Positions 24,158 to 36,816 of a stretch of DNA of 64,000 nt are shown piece after piece. Both the position numbers and the translations under genes were made by a program. Each line of letters begins with the position of its first letter. Position 1 is the first letter of the stretch. Origin of the DNA: Scilla litardierei (Eukaryota; Streptophyta; Magnoliopsida; Asparagales; Asparagaceae); contig CM061141.1 in assembly GCA_030789695.1 (NCBI GenBank), forward strand, positions 169,708,807-169,772,806, given 5' to 3'. The notes below the pieces were generated by a model, which did not search any database, was not told the DNA's origin, and saw only the letters and a list, made by a program, of their open reading frames with translations.

Positions 24158-25014
24158 TGTCACGCCCCGCTTAACATTATACTTGGGAGCGAGGACGTGA
24201 GCGGGCCCGCTTGGGCTGGAGCGGTGAGGCCCCAACCCAATAAGCGTCTGTGTATGACTACCTTGGCAGGTTCTTGCTTGCGAATATTCGGAACAACAAA
24301 ATAATGTCATCATTATCATTTAACTTCCAGATTTACATGTACACAAGGAATTAACAGGCCTAGCATGGCCATTACAAACAGTTACAAAGAAATTACAACA
24401 ACAATTATTAAAGCTTCAGCAAGCGGTGCAGTGTCCGTCGTCTCCAGTAGTGGATCTCGTGCTCTTGGCTCTTTTGGTCTTCCTGCCCAACCTCCAAAAG
24501 AACTCTTCAGTGAACTCTGCTCAAAACCTAACGTATATTTCACAAACAAGGAAATATATGTCAGCGAGGGTCGTTCGGCAAGATTTAAAAACGTTAGTAA
24601 TAAATGACCCTCGGCAAGGTGATAATATAATTTTCAAAACTTAGGGGGGATAAGAAACACAATATCATTTCAACAAGGTGAACATAGCATCAAATGGTCA
24701 CAAGTGGCGTAAGCAATGTGTAGTGTGCAAAGCAGTGAGCATGAGTAGTGTGGTGTGCACAGCAATAAGTATAACGGGTGTAGTGCGTACAGCAATATGT
24801 ATAACAAGTGTGGTGTGCACAGCAATAGTCGTGACAGGTGTAATGTGTACATCAATATGTATAGCAAGTGTGGCGTGCACAGCAATAAGTATAATGGGTG
24901 TAGTGCGTACAGCAATATGTATAGCAAGTGTGCTGTGCACAGCAATAGTCAATCGTGACAATAATCTTAGCAATTTACTCCATAGCGTCAGCAGAGGTGA
25001 AGCGAGGGTGCATG

Positions 25015-25050
<36 letters not shown>

Positions 25051-27731
25051 TCCTATCTAGTGTCAAGTCCAGTGTCTGAGGGGGAGGTGACCAGCATCAC
25101 ACCCAAGTCAACAGGAGCTACCCGTGACTCTATACTCACCGACCCGGCCAGGTGTCGGTCAAGTTCACCACTAGAGTGTAATCCATCTTTCCAGCCTCTA
25201 CTACACTAGACTACCCCACCCAAGTGTCCATAAGTCAAACTGTAGTTTAATGTTTGCCGAGTGGCAAAACATTCCGTAAATGGCCCGCGACCCAATATCC
25301 GTATTGCCTGAAGGCCCATTAGTCCGTAATTGCCCGAAGGCCCAATATCTGTAAATTGCCCGAAGGCACAAAGTTCCGTAATTGCCCGAAGGCCTAATAT
25401 CACAATTCATTATAGGAACAATCCAGAGATGAGATTACACGAATAATAGTACCACATGCAACAAAAGTATTTTATGTACATTTTTAAGGATGACAAAACA
25501 TTTTACACTTTACAATTAGCAGGGGATAAATACTTGCAGGTGGTGTATACTTGCGCCTTTGAAAAAGTATGAAGAAAGTAATATACTTGCCTGAAGCGAC
25601 GCGATGTAGGCAACCAGGCGCCAAGGCGGAAAATATCTGTGTCGACATATTCATGATAACGAGTTAATAGTTTAACTTAGTAAGGTACACTAGTAGGTCC
25701 ACTTACATACTAACTAGTTTTATTATACCAAATATTTAAAGCTTATAGCACATGATTCAATAAGGTGTTATACTTAGAATAAGGTCTACAGCTAAGTCAC
25801 TGATAGAGCAGCAAACTATCGAACAAGGACTAATACATGTAGGTGCTTTAAATATATGCTATGCAGACTCGTGTACGAACTGTAGGTAAGTTAAGTTACA
25901 TAATGACCCACACCTACATATACGGTATGTTACAAGCTTACCGTATTATCGCCACCTTGTGCTCGCTGATGGAGTCGAAGAGGCGGAGTGGAATCGGAGA
26001 TGGAGGTCGACGACCTCGGTGGCGTTGGGCAGTGGTCCGGGCGGCTCGTGGTGGCGGGGAAGTTGCGCACGGGGAAGGAGAGCTCTGGGGGCGAGGGCGC
26101 AGCTGTTCGGAGGCGAGTTCGGGTGCTCGGAGATGGGTTGACGGCGTCGTGCGGCCTGACGGCATGGAGGAGACGCTCGGAGGGGGTTGGCGTTGATGCG
26201 GGAGGTCGAGGGGAGGAGCGGATGTCGCTGGGCAGCGACGACAACCGGCGGGGTGGAGGTCGAGGCAGGGCTTCTCTGTTTTGGGGTGAAGCAGGGGAGT
26301 GGAGAGGACGGCGGAGGTCCGAGCGGCGAGCTGGGCTGGAGGCATGACGAGGTCGAAGTGGCAGTGAAGGGTGTTGAAGCATGGGACGGCACTGCGGAAG
26401 GTCGGAGCGTGGAGGCCACGGGGTTAAGCTTCTCAGATGGGTTGCTTCGCTTGAGGGCGGCGGAGTTACGGTTGCTCGGAGGAGGCGAACGACGTGGGTG
26501 ACGGCGTTGAGGTGGCCGAGTAGGGGACGCCGGAGGAGCTTGTCGCTGACGATGCGGGTCGACGTGCTGGGCGAGGGAGGAGGCGACGTCTTCGCGGCAG
26601 TCGGTGGTGTGTAGAGGAGGGCGGCGGATGGCCTGAGTTGTCGGAGGTGTGGCGAGCCCGTTCGGTGTCGGAGAGGCCTGGCGCTGGCCCTGTTGGAGGC
26701 TCGGGGAGGCGGACGGCAGATGGAGGAAGGGGGTCGCCGGCGAGCGCTCAGCGAGTCGTGAGGCGCCTGTGGAAGTTGGGAGGCGAGGTCTGCGCTTCGA
26801 ACGGAGATGCCGCTGCGACGCTTGGGGATGGCGATGCGTGGAAATCTGGGCGTGAATTGAGGCGCCGCTCCGCGTGGGGGCTGCCGGCGGTTGCGAGGGG
26901 GTGGCGGGTGTCGACTGAAGCGAACGGGGCGGCTCCGAGCGGCGAGCGGCCTCGTGGGCGCTGCGGGGATGGCGAGGTCGGGGCTGTGCGACTGGCGAGG
27001 TGACGGTGAGCGGGAGACTTCGGCGTCGTCGGTGCTTGGTGGCTGGGAGAGGGCGGTAGGCGTTAGAGGTCGGTCGGAAGAAGGGGGAGGCGGTGTCGCG
27101 TTGAAGGGGAGGCCGCCGCTGGGTTGACGTCGCGAGGCTTGAGGAGTCGACGCGAAGAAGACGGAAATGGGAAGGAGGCGGCTGCTAGTCGAGGGGTAGG
27201 GGCTAGGCTGCAAGTATGGGTAGCCTTAGGTGTTTGATAATGAAGGAGCTAGGTAGATAGTCTGCTGTGAGTGGATGTTAGCCTAGGATTTTATAATTTA
27301 GAAATAGAGTGGGTTGAGGAACGTGGGCTAGGTAAAATAGGAAGGGAAGGAGTTTAATTTAGAAAGGGGGTTAGTAGGGCTAATCAAGAGAAATAAAAGT
27401 CAATTAATCAGGTTTAAATGGGTTTATAAAAGGAAGGGTTAATTTGAATTTTAAATGTTTAAAATTAAGTTTTGAGATTAAAATTTAAAAGTTGAAATTT
27501 TGAAATTTGAATTTAGAATTTGAAAATTCAAACTAATTATAAGAAGATATTTTTAAAATATTTATATGAAGAATTTATTGTAGTAATTTAAAATAATCGG
27601 GATAATAATGAGTATGCAAAAGCAGAAGTGGATGCGGGTACGTGAACAGAAATAATAAACTACGGATACTGGGAAAAATAATACACGGGAGAATTACGGA
27701 TATAACGTAACGACAACAACTGGTCGTTACA
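24158..27731 (-). repeat. Upstream (5') LTR of the giant-LTR element
   Basis: 3574 bp. The same internal order of repeats as the other LTR: 60-bp minisatellite 24715-24957, TCAA tract 25017-25050, gcccgaaggcc repeat 25264-25399, GC-rich core 25955-27195, minus-strand TATAAAA 27289-27295, AT-rich stretch 27415-27590. The 427-codon TTG-initiated minus frame is also open here (25930-27213), with about eight residue differences from the other copy. Confidence 0.88.
27289..27295 (-). promoter_or_regulatory. Candidate LTR TATA box, minus strand (5' LTR copy)
   Basis: Minus-strand TATAAAA. Initiation 25-35 bases downstream would give a U3 of ~470 bp and a ~3.1-kb R-U5 leader containing the GC-rich core. 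Confidence 0.4.
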
Positions 27732-30700
27732 AATGCACTCCTTCATCTATTAGAGTTAGCTAGGTCAGCCAGAATTCGAAAAATGCGTCAAACCTTCAAT
27801 TTTGGGCGACCGTTTGGGCAATTGCAAAAGAAATTTCGTGGGAATAAAAAAACAACATCTGCTCTGCGTTGAAACAACTTTAACTCTATATTTATCCTTA
27901 TAGTCCGCCAAAATTCTCTTGAAATCCGTGCAGTCCCACAAATCAGAGACGTGTGCTATTTCTTGTGTTTTGAATCCAAGATTAAATTCGTTTAGTTTTA
28001 CTGTTGAAAACGATGATGACGCACCATCTGAAGCTCAGGAACGAAGATTTCGACCGTTTGAGGTCTATAATGCATTGCTTCATCCATTAGAGTGAGCTAG
28101 GCAGCCAGAAACCGCAAAATACTTCAAATCTGCTATTTTGGGACACCGTTGGACAAATCCAGTTTAAATTATAAGGGAAAAGCGGAAACAACATCCATTC
28201 CACAGACATGCAACGTTTACTATCATTTTATTCTCATATTCCTCTAAAAGTCTCACAAATTCCGTTCGAGTCCCAGAAATCAGAGACGGGTGCCGTTGCT
28301 TGTGTTTTGAATCGAAAAGTAAATTCTTGAAGTTTTTCGATAGGAAACGATGGTAACGCATGATTGAAAGCTCAGTAAAGAGGATTTCGATTTTTTGATG
28401 CCTATAATGCACTCCTTCATCCACTAGAATGAGCTAGGGTAGCCAGAAACCGAAAAATGTTTCAAACCATCTATTTTGTACAACTGTTGGGCGATGCCAA
28501 TTGAAATTTCGTGGGAATCGAGGAAACAACCTCCACTCCCCATAGAAAAAATGTTTACTCTCCATTTGTCATCATATTCCTCCAGAACTCTCACGAAATC
28601 CGTGCAAATCCCAAAAATTAGAGATGGTTGCCGTTACTTGTGTGTGGAATCCAAGAGTAAATTCTCGAAGTTTTTCAATAGAAAACGATGGTGACGCACA
28701 ATCGAAAGCTCAGGAAAGAGGATTTCGATTGTTTGAGGCCTATAATACCCTCCTTCATCCATTGGAGTGAGGTAGGACAGCCAGAAACCGAAAAATGCTT
28801 CAAACCATCTATTTTGAACAACCGTTGGACAATGCCAATTGGAATTTCGTGGGAATAGCGGAAACTCCCACGAAAAAAACAATGTTTACTCTCTATTTGA
28901 CCTCATTCCTCGAAAACTCCCACGAAATCCGTTCAAGTCCCTGAATTCATAGACGTGTGCAATTGCTTGTGTTTTGAATCCAAGAGTAAATTCATGTAGT
29001 TTTTTTAGTAGAAAACGATGATGACCCAATATCGGAAGCCTCAAAATGAAGATTTCGAGGCCTAGAATGCCATCCTTCATCTATTAGAGTGAGCTAGGGC
29101 AGCCAGAAATCGAAAAACACTTCAAACGTGTTATTTTGGACAACTGCTGGGCAATTCCAATTGAAATTTCGTCAGAATTGGGAAAACTACCTCCTCTCCA
29201 CGTAGAAACAATGTTTACACCCCCTTTGTCCTCATATTCCTCCAAAACTCCCACAAAATCCGTGTGAATCCCAGAAATCAGAGACGTGAGCAAACCTGTG
29301 TTTTAAACCCAAGAGTTAATTCTTGAAGTTTTTTGGTAGAAGACGATGGTCACGCACAATCGAAAGATCAATAAGGAATATTTCGATCGTTGAGACATAA
29401 AATGCCCTCCTTCGTCTATTAGAGTGAGCTAGGGCAGCCAGAAAACGATGGTGAACGATGGTGACGTTTAATCGGAAGCTCATTAACGAATATTTCGATC
29501 GTTTGAGACCTAAAATGCCTTCATTCTTCTATTAGAGTGAGCTAGGGCAGCCAGAAATCGAAAAATGCTTCAAACATTCAATTTTGTGCAACCGTTGTGC
29601 AACTGCAATTGAAATTTCGTGGGAATAAAGAAAACAACCTCCTGTCTACATTGAAACAACGTTTACTCTATATTTATCGTCATAGTCCATCAAAACTCCC
29701 ACGAAATCCTCGCGAGTTCCAGAAATCAGATGTGGGTGCAATTGCTTGTGTTTTGAATCCAAGCGTAAATTCTTGTCGTTTTTCGGTAGAAAACGGTTAT
29801 GATGCACTATCGAAAGTTCAGGAAAGAAGATTTCGATCGTTTGGGGTCTAGAAAGCACTACTTCATCTATTAGAGTGAGCTAGTGTAGCCAGAAACCGAA
29901 AAAAGATTCAAACCATCTATTTTGGGTAACCGTTTGGTAATTTCGAATTGAAATGTCTTGGGACAAGAGATTAAAACACCTTCTCTCCCCTTAGAAGCAA
30001 CATTTACCCTCCATTTGTCCTCATATTCCTCCAAAACTCCCACGAAATCCGTGCGAGTCCCAAAAAATAGAGACGTGTGCAATTGCTTGTGTTTTGAATC
30101 AAAGAGTAAATTCGTGTAGTTTTTCTATAGAAAACAATGGTGACGCATTATTTGAAGCTTCGGAACGAAAATTTCGATCGTTTGAGGCCTATACGGCATT
30201 CTTTCTTCCATTAGAGTGAGCTACGGCAGCCAAAAATCGAAAAATGCTTCAAACCTTCAATTTTGGACAACCGCTGGGCAACTGCAATTGAAATTTCGTG
30301 GGAATAAATAAAACAACCTCCTCTCTACAATGAAACAACATTTACTCTTTATTTATCCGCCAAAACTCCCACGAAATCATCGCGAGTCCCAAAAATTAGA
30401 GACGGATGCAATTGCTTATGTTTTGAATCCAAGAGTTAATTCTTGCAGTTTTTCGGTTGAAAACGATGGTGACGTATAATCGGAAGCTCATGAACGAATA
30501 TTTCGATCACTTGGGGCCTATAATGCACTCCTTCATCTATTAGAGTGAGCTAGGGCAGCCAGAATTCGAAAAATGCTTCAAACCTTCAATTTTTCGGTGA
30601 CCGTTCGGGCAATTGCAATTGAAATTTCGTGGGAATAAAAAATAGCCCCTGCTCTGCCTATAATCAGAGACGTGTGCTATTTCTTGTGTTCTGAATTCAA

Positions 30701-33700
30701 GATTAAATTCGTTTAGTTTTACTATAGAAAACGATGGTTTGAGGCCTATAATGCACTCCTTCATCCATTAGAGCGAGCTAGGCAGCCAGAAACCGCAAAA
30801 TACTTCAAATCTACTATTTTGGGACACCGTTAGACAATTCCAGTTTAAATTTCAAGGGAAAAGAGGAAACAACATCCACTCTGCAGACAAGCAACGTTTA
30901 CTCTCCTTTTGTTCTTATATTCCTCCAAAACTCCCGCGAATTCCGTTCGACTTTCAGAAATCAGAGACGGGTGCCATTGCTTGTGTTTTGAATCCAAGAT
31001 TAAATTCTTTAAGTTTTTCGGTAGAAAACGATGCTAACGCACAATTGAAAGATCAGGAAAGAGGATTTCGATCGTTTGCGACCTATAATGCCCTCCTTCA
31101 TCCCAATAGAGTGAGCTAGGTTAGCCAGAAACCAAAAAAGGTTCAAACCATCTATTTGTACAACCGTTGGGCAGCGCCAATTGAAATTTCGTGGGAATCG
31201 AGAAAAACAACATCCACTCCCCATAGAAACAATGTTTACTCTCCATTTGTCCCCATATTCCTCCACAACTCTCATAAAATCCGTGCAAGTCCCAAAAATC
31301 AGAGATGGGTGCCACTGCTTGTGTTTGGAATCCTAGAGTAAATTCTTGAATTTTTTCAGTAGAAAACGATGGTGACGCTCAATCGAAAGCTCAGGAAAGA
31401 GGATTTCGATTGTTCGAGGCATATAATGCACTCCTTCATAAATTAGAGTAAGCTAGGGCAGCCAGAAACCAAAAAAATGCTTCAACCCATCTATTTTTGG
31501 ACAACCATTGGGCAATGCCAATTGAAATTTTGTGGGAATAGAGGAAACAACATCCACTCCATTTGACCTCATTCCTCGAAAACTCCCACGAAATCCGTTC
31601 GAGTCCCTGAATTCAGAGACGGATGCAATTTCTTGTGTTTTGAATCCAAGAGTAAATTCATGTAGTTTTTCATTAGAAAACGATGGAGACGCTCTATCGG
31701 AAGCCCCGGAACAAATATTTCGATGCCTAGAATGCCATCCTTCATCTATTAGAATGAGCTAAGGCATCCAGCAATCGAATAACACTTCAAACGAGTTATT
31801 TTGGACAACGGCTGGGCAATTCCAATTGAAATTTCGTCAGAATTGGGAAAACTTCCTCCTCTTCACGTAGAAACAATGTTTACTATCCCTTTGTCCTCAT
31901 ATTCCTCCAAAACTTCCACAAAATCCGTGCGAGTCCCAGAAATCAGGGACGTGAGCAAACTTGTGTTTTAAATCCAAGAGTTAATTCTTGCAGTTTTTGG
32001 TAGAAAACGATGGTGACGCACAATCGGAAGATCAGTAAGGAATATTTCGATCGTTGAGACATAAAATGCACTCCTTCGTCTATTAGAGTAAGCTAGGGCA
32101 GCCAGAAATCGAAAAATTCTTCAAACCTTCAATTTTGGGCTACCGTTGAGCAATTGCAATTGAAATTTCGTGGGAATAAAAAACAACCTCCTCTCTGCAT
32201 TGAAACAATGTTTACACTATATTTATACTCATATTCCACCAAAACTCCCACGAAATCCTCGTGAGACCCAGAAATCAGAGACGGGTGCAATTGCTTGTGT
32301 TTTGAATCCAAACATAAATTCTTGTCGTTTTCGATAGAAAATAATGATAACGCACTATCGAAAGCTCAGAAATGATGATTTCGATCGTATGGGGCCTAGA
32401 ATGCACTACTTCATCCAGTATAGTGATGTAAGGCAGCCAGAAACTGAAAAATACTTCACACCATCTATTTTGGACAACCGTTGGGCAATGCCAATTGAAA
32501 TTTCATGGAAATATTGGAAACAACCTCCACTCCACATAGAAACAGTGTTTACTCTCCATTTATCCTCATATTCCTCCTAAACTTCCACAAAATCCTTGCG
32601 AGTTCTCAAAATCAGAGAGGTGCGATTTCTTGTGTTTTGAATCCAAGAGTAAATTCTTTCAGTTTTTGGTAGAAAACGAAGGTGACGCGAAATCGGAAGC
32701 TCAGGAAGGAACATTTCGATTGTTTGGGGCCTAGCATGCCCTCCTTCATCCATTAGAGTTAGGTAGGGCAGCCAGAAACCGAATAATATATTAAACATGC
32801 TATTTTGGGCTACCGTTGGAAAATTCCTTTGAAATTTCATGGGAATTGAGGAAACAACATCCTCTCCACATAGAAACAACGTTACTCTCCATTTGACCTC
32901 ATTCTTTCTAAACTCACACGAAATCCGTTCGAGTCCCCGAAATCAGAGACGGGGTGCAATTACTTATGTTTTGAATCCAAGAGTAAATTTGTGTAGTTTT
33001 TCTGTAGAAAACGATGGTGACACATTATTCGAATTCCTGGAAGAAAGATTTCGATCGTTTGAGGACTAGAATATCATCCTTCATCCATTAGAGTGAGCTA
33101 GGGCAAGCCAGAAATCGAAAACCACTACAAACGTGTTATGTTGGACAACTGTTGGGCAATTCCAATCGAAATTTCGTCAGAATTGGGAAAAACTAGCTCC
33201 TATCCACGTAGAAACAACGTTTCCTCTCGTCCTCATATTCTCCCAAAACTCCCACGAAATCCTTGCGCGTCCCAGAAATCAGAGACGGGTGCAATAACTT
33301 GTGTTTTGAATCCAAGAGTTAATTCTTACAGTTTTTTGGTAGAAAACGATGGTGACGCACAATCGGAAGCTCATTAACAAATATTTCGATCGTTTGAGAC
33401 CTAAAATGCCCTCATTCTTCTATTAGAGTGAGCTCGGGCAGCCAGAAATCGAAAAATACTGCAAACCTTCAATTTTGCACAACCGTTGTGCAACTGCAAT
33501 TGAAATTTTGTGGGAATAAAGAAAACAACCTACTCTCTATATTGAAACAACGTTTACTCTATATTTGTCCTCATAGTCTGCCAAAACTCCCTTGAAATCC
33601 TTGCGATTCCCCAGAAATCAGAGATGGATGCAATTGCATGTGTTTTGAATCCAAGCGTAAATTCTTGTCGTTTTCGGAAGAAAACGTTGATGATGCACTA

Positions 33701-36316
33701 TCGAAAGCTCAGGAAAGAAGATTTCGATCGTTTGGGGTCTAGAAAGCACTATTTCATCTATTAGAGTGAGCTAGTGCAGCCAGAAACCGAAAAATGCTAA
33801 CCATCCATTTTGGGCAACCGCTTGGTAATTTCCAATTGAAATGTCTTGGGACTAGAGAGTAAAAACACTTTCTCTCCCGATAGAAGCAACATTTACTCTC
33901 CATTTGTCCTCATATTCCTCCAAAACCTCCTACGAAATCCGTGCGAGTCCCAAAAAAACAGAGACATGTGCAATTGCTTGTGTTTTGAATCCAAGTGAAA
34001 ATTCGTATAGTTTTCTATAGAAAACGATGGTGACGCACTATTTGAAGCTTTTGAATGAAGATTTCAATCGTTTGAGGCCTAGAATGTACTCTTTCATCCA
34101 TTAGAGTGAGATACGGTAGCCAGAAATCGAAAAATGCTTCAACCCTTCAATTTTGGACAACCGCTGGGCAATTGCAATTGAAATTTCGTGGGAATAAATA
34201 AAACAACCTCCTCCCAACATTGAAACAAAGTTTGCTCTTATGTATCCTCGTAGTCCGCCAAAACTCCCACGAAATCATCGCGAGTCCCAGAATCAGAGAC
34301 GAATGTAATTGCTTGTGTTTTGAATGCAAGAGTTAATTCTTGCAGTTTTTCTGTTGAAATCAATGGTGGCGCATAATTGGAAGCTCAAGAACGAATATTT
34401 CCATCGTTTGGGGGCCTAGAATACCCTCCTTCATCATTAGAGTGAGATAGGGTGGACAGAAAATACTTCAGACCTTCAACTTTGGGCAACCGTTTGGGTA
34501 ATTGCAATTGAAATTTCGTGGAATATAGAAAACAACCTCCTCTCTGCCTTAAACAATGTTTACTCCATATTTATACCCAAAATCCGAGACGTGTGCTATT
34601 GCTTGTGTTTTGCATCCAAAAGTAAATTCGTGTAGTTTTTCTGTAGAAAACGATGGTGACACACTAGTTGAATTTCAGAAAAAGAAGATTTCTATCGTTT
34701 GAGACCTACAATGCACTCCTCCATCCATTAGAGTGGGTTAGGGCAGCCAGAAACTGAAAAAATACTTCAAACCTGTATTTTGGGTAACCGTTTGGTAATT
34801 CCAATTTTAATTACATGGGAATAGTGGAAACAATCCATTTGTCCTCATATTCCTCTAAAACTACCACGAATTGAGTGCAAGTCCCAGAAATCAGAGACGG
34901 ATTACATTGCTTGTGTATTGAATCCAAGAGTAAATTCATGAATTTTTCAGAAGAAAACGATGGTGACGCACAATCGGAAAGCTCAGTAAAGAGGATTTCG
35001 ATTGTTTGAGGCCTATAATGCCCTCCTTCATCCATTAGAGTGAGCTAGGGCAGCCAGAAAATCGAAAAAATGCTTCAAACCATTTATTTTGGACAACCAT
35101 TAGGTAATGCCAATTGAAATTTCATGTGAATAGCGGAAACAACCTCCACTTTGCATAGAAACAATGTTTACAATCCATTTGTCCTCATATTCCTCCCACG
35201 AAACCCGTGCGAGTCCCAAAAATCAGAGACATGTGCAACTTCTTGTATTTTGAATCCAAGAGTAATTCTTGCAGGTTTTGGAAGAACATGATGGTGACGT
35301 ATAATCGGAAGTTCAGGAACGAATTTTTCGATCGTTTGGGGGCCTAGAAGGCCTCCTTCATCCATTAGAGTAGCTAGAGCAACCAGAAACCGAAAAATAT
35401 ATCAAACCTGCTATTTTGGACAACCATTGGGCAATTCCTATCGAAATTTCATGGAATGGATGAAACAACCTCATCTCCCCGTAGAAACTACGTTTACTCT
35501 CCATTTGACCTCATTCCTCCAAAACTCACACGAAATTTGTTCGAGTCTCCGAAATTAACGACGGGTGCAAATGCTTGTGTTTTGAATTTAAGAGTAAATT
35601 CGTATAGTTTTTCTGTAGAAAACGATGATGACGCACTATTGGAAGCCCCAGATTGATGATTTCGATCGTTTGAGGCCTAGAATGCATCCTTCATCCATTA
35701 GAATAAACTAGGGCAGCCAGAAATTGAAAAACACTTCAAACGTGTTATTTTTGACAACCGCTGGGCAATTCAAATGAAATTTCATCAGAATTGGGAAAAC
35801 TACCTCCTCTCCCACGTCGAAAAAACATTTACTCTTCATTTGTCCTCATATTCCTCCAAAACACCCACGAAATCCGTGCGAGTCCCAGAAATCAGAGACG
35901 GGTGCAATAACTTGTGTTTTGAATCCAAGAGTTAATTCTTGCCATTTTTTGGTAGAAACGATGGTGACGCACAATCTGAAGATCAGTAACGAATATTTTG
36001 ATCGTTTGAGACCTAAAATGCCCTCCTTCGTCTATTAGAGTGAGCTAGTGCACCTAGAAATCGAAAAAATGCTTCAAACCTTCAATTTTGGGCAACCGTT
36101 GGGCAATTGCAATTGAAATTTCGTGGGAATAAAGAAAACAACATTCTCTCTATATTGAAACAACGTTTACTCTATATTTATCCTCTTTAGCCCCGCCAAA
36201 ACTCCCACGAAATCCTCGCGAGTCCCAGAAATCAGAGACGGGTGCAATTGCTTGTGTTTTGAAAGCAAGCGTAAATTCTTGTCGTTTTTCGTTGAAAAAA
36301 ATGATGACGCACTATC
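27732..36316. repeat. ~330-bp satellite S330, block 3a (12-mer copies 2-5)
   Basis: Begins with the right target duplication aatgc (27732-27736). V4 (~27810) completes copy 2. Copy 3 is V5 (~28140), V6, V7, V8 (~29130), then a deletion of about four monomers at ~29445, then V1' (~29585), V2, V3 and a truncated V4 (deletion at ~30658). Copy 4 (about 30790-34750) is the most complete: V5 ~30820, V6, V7, V8, V9, V10, V11, V8', V1', V2, V3 and V4. It spans ~3.96 kb. A fifth copy in shorter 8-mer form (V5, V7, V11, V8, V1) runs to the assembly gap. Confidence 0.9.
30790..34750. repeat. S330 12-mer higher-order repeat, copy 4 (near complete)
   Basis: Monomer landmarks at about 30820 (V5), 31150 (V6), 31490 (V7), 31795 (V8), 32135 (V9), 32470 (V10), 32800 (V11), 33140 (V8'), 33475 (V1'), 33815 (V2), 34150 (V3) and 34480 (V4). 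The order matches copy 1, and the next V5 follows at ~34780. Confidence 0.75.
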
Positions 36317-36816
36317 NNNNNNNNNNNNNNNNNNNNNNNNNNNNNNNNNNNNNNNNNNNNNNNNNNNNNNNNNNNNNNNNNNNNNNNNNNNNNNNNNNNN
36401 NNNNNNNNNNNNNNNNNNNNNNNNNNNNNNNNNNNNNNNNNNNNNNNNNNNNNNNNNNNNNNNNNNNNNNNNNNNNNNNNNNNNNNNNNNNNNNNNNNNN
36501 NNNNNNNNNNNNNNNNNNNNNNNNNNNNNNNNNNNNNNNNNNNNNNNNNNNNNNNNNNNNNNNNNNNNNNNNNNNNNNNNNNNNNNNNNNNNNNNNNNNN
36601 NNNNNNNNNNNNNNNNNNNNNNNNNNNNNNNNNNNNNNNNNNNNNNNNNNNNNNNNNNNNNNNNNNNNNNNNNNNNNNNNNNNNNNNNNNNNNNNNNNNN
36701 NNNNNNNNNNNNNNNNNNNNNNNNNNNNNNNNNNNNNNNNNNNNNNNNNNNNNNNNNNNNNNNNNNNNNNNNNNNNNNNNNNNNNNNNNNNNNNNNNNNN
36801 NNNNNNNNNNNNNNNN
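36317..36816. other. Assembly gap, exactly 500 N
   Basis: A round 500-base N run is probably a placeholder of arbitrary size. Both flanks are the same V1-type monomer: each carries the tttatcctctt variant and stops or continues at gatgacgcactatc. The true missing length is therefore unknown, and the flanks may overlap. Confidence 0.97.

Larger units (their letters stand above)
20236..27731 (-). mobile_element. LTR retrotransposon with giant LTRs and a tiny interior
   Basis: Two direct copies of ~3.57 kb (20236-23796 and 24158-27731) flank 361 bp. On the plus strand each begins tgtcacgccccgc and ends ggtcgttaca. Read on the minus strand, the LTR begins TGTAACGACC and ends GGGGCGTGACA, with a purine tract (aaggtgggtagga) directly before the downstream LTR. 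That orientation is the one that makes structural sense. No gag, protease, RT or integrase sequence is present, so the element is non-autonomous and must have been mobilised by another element's proteins. A perfect 5-bp target duplication and near-identical LTRs (very few differences over kilobases by eye) indicate a recent insertion into S330. Confidence 0.85.

Noticed and set aside
20236..27731. Simple tandem segmental duplication of a ~3.9-kb unit
   Set aside because: The duplicate units end exactly at TG...CA borders, are flanked by a 5-bp target duplication and have a PPT in place. They are LTRs of one element.
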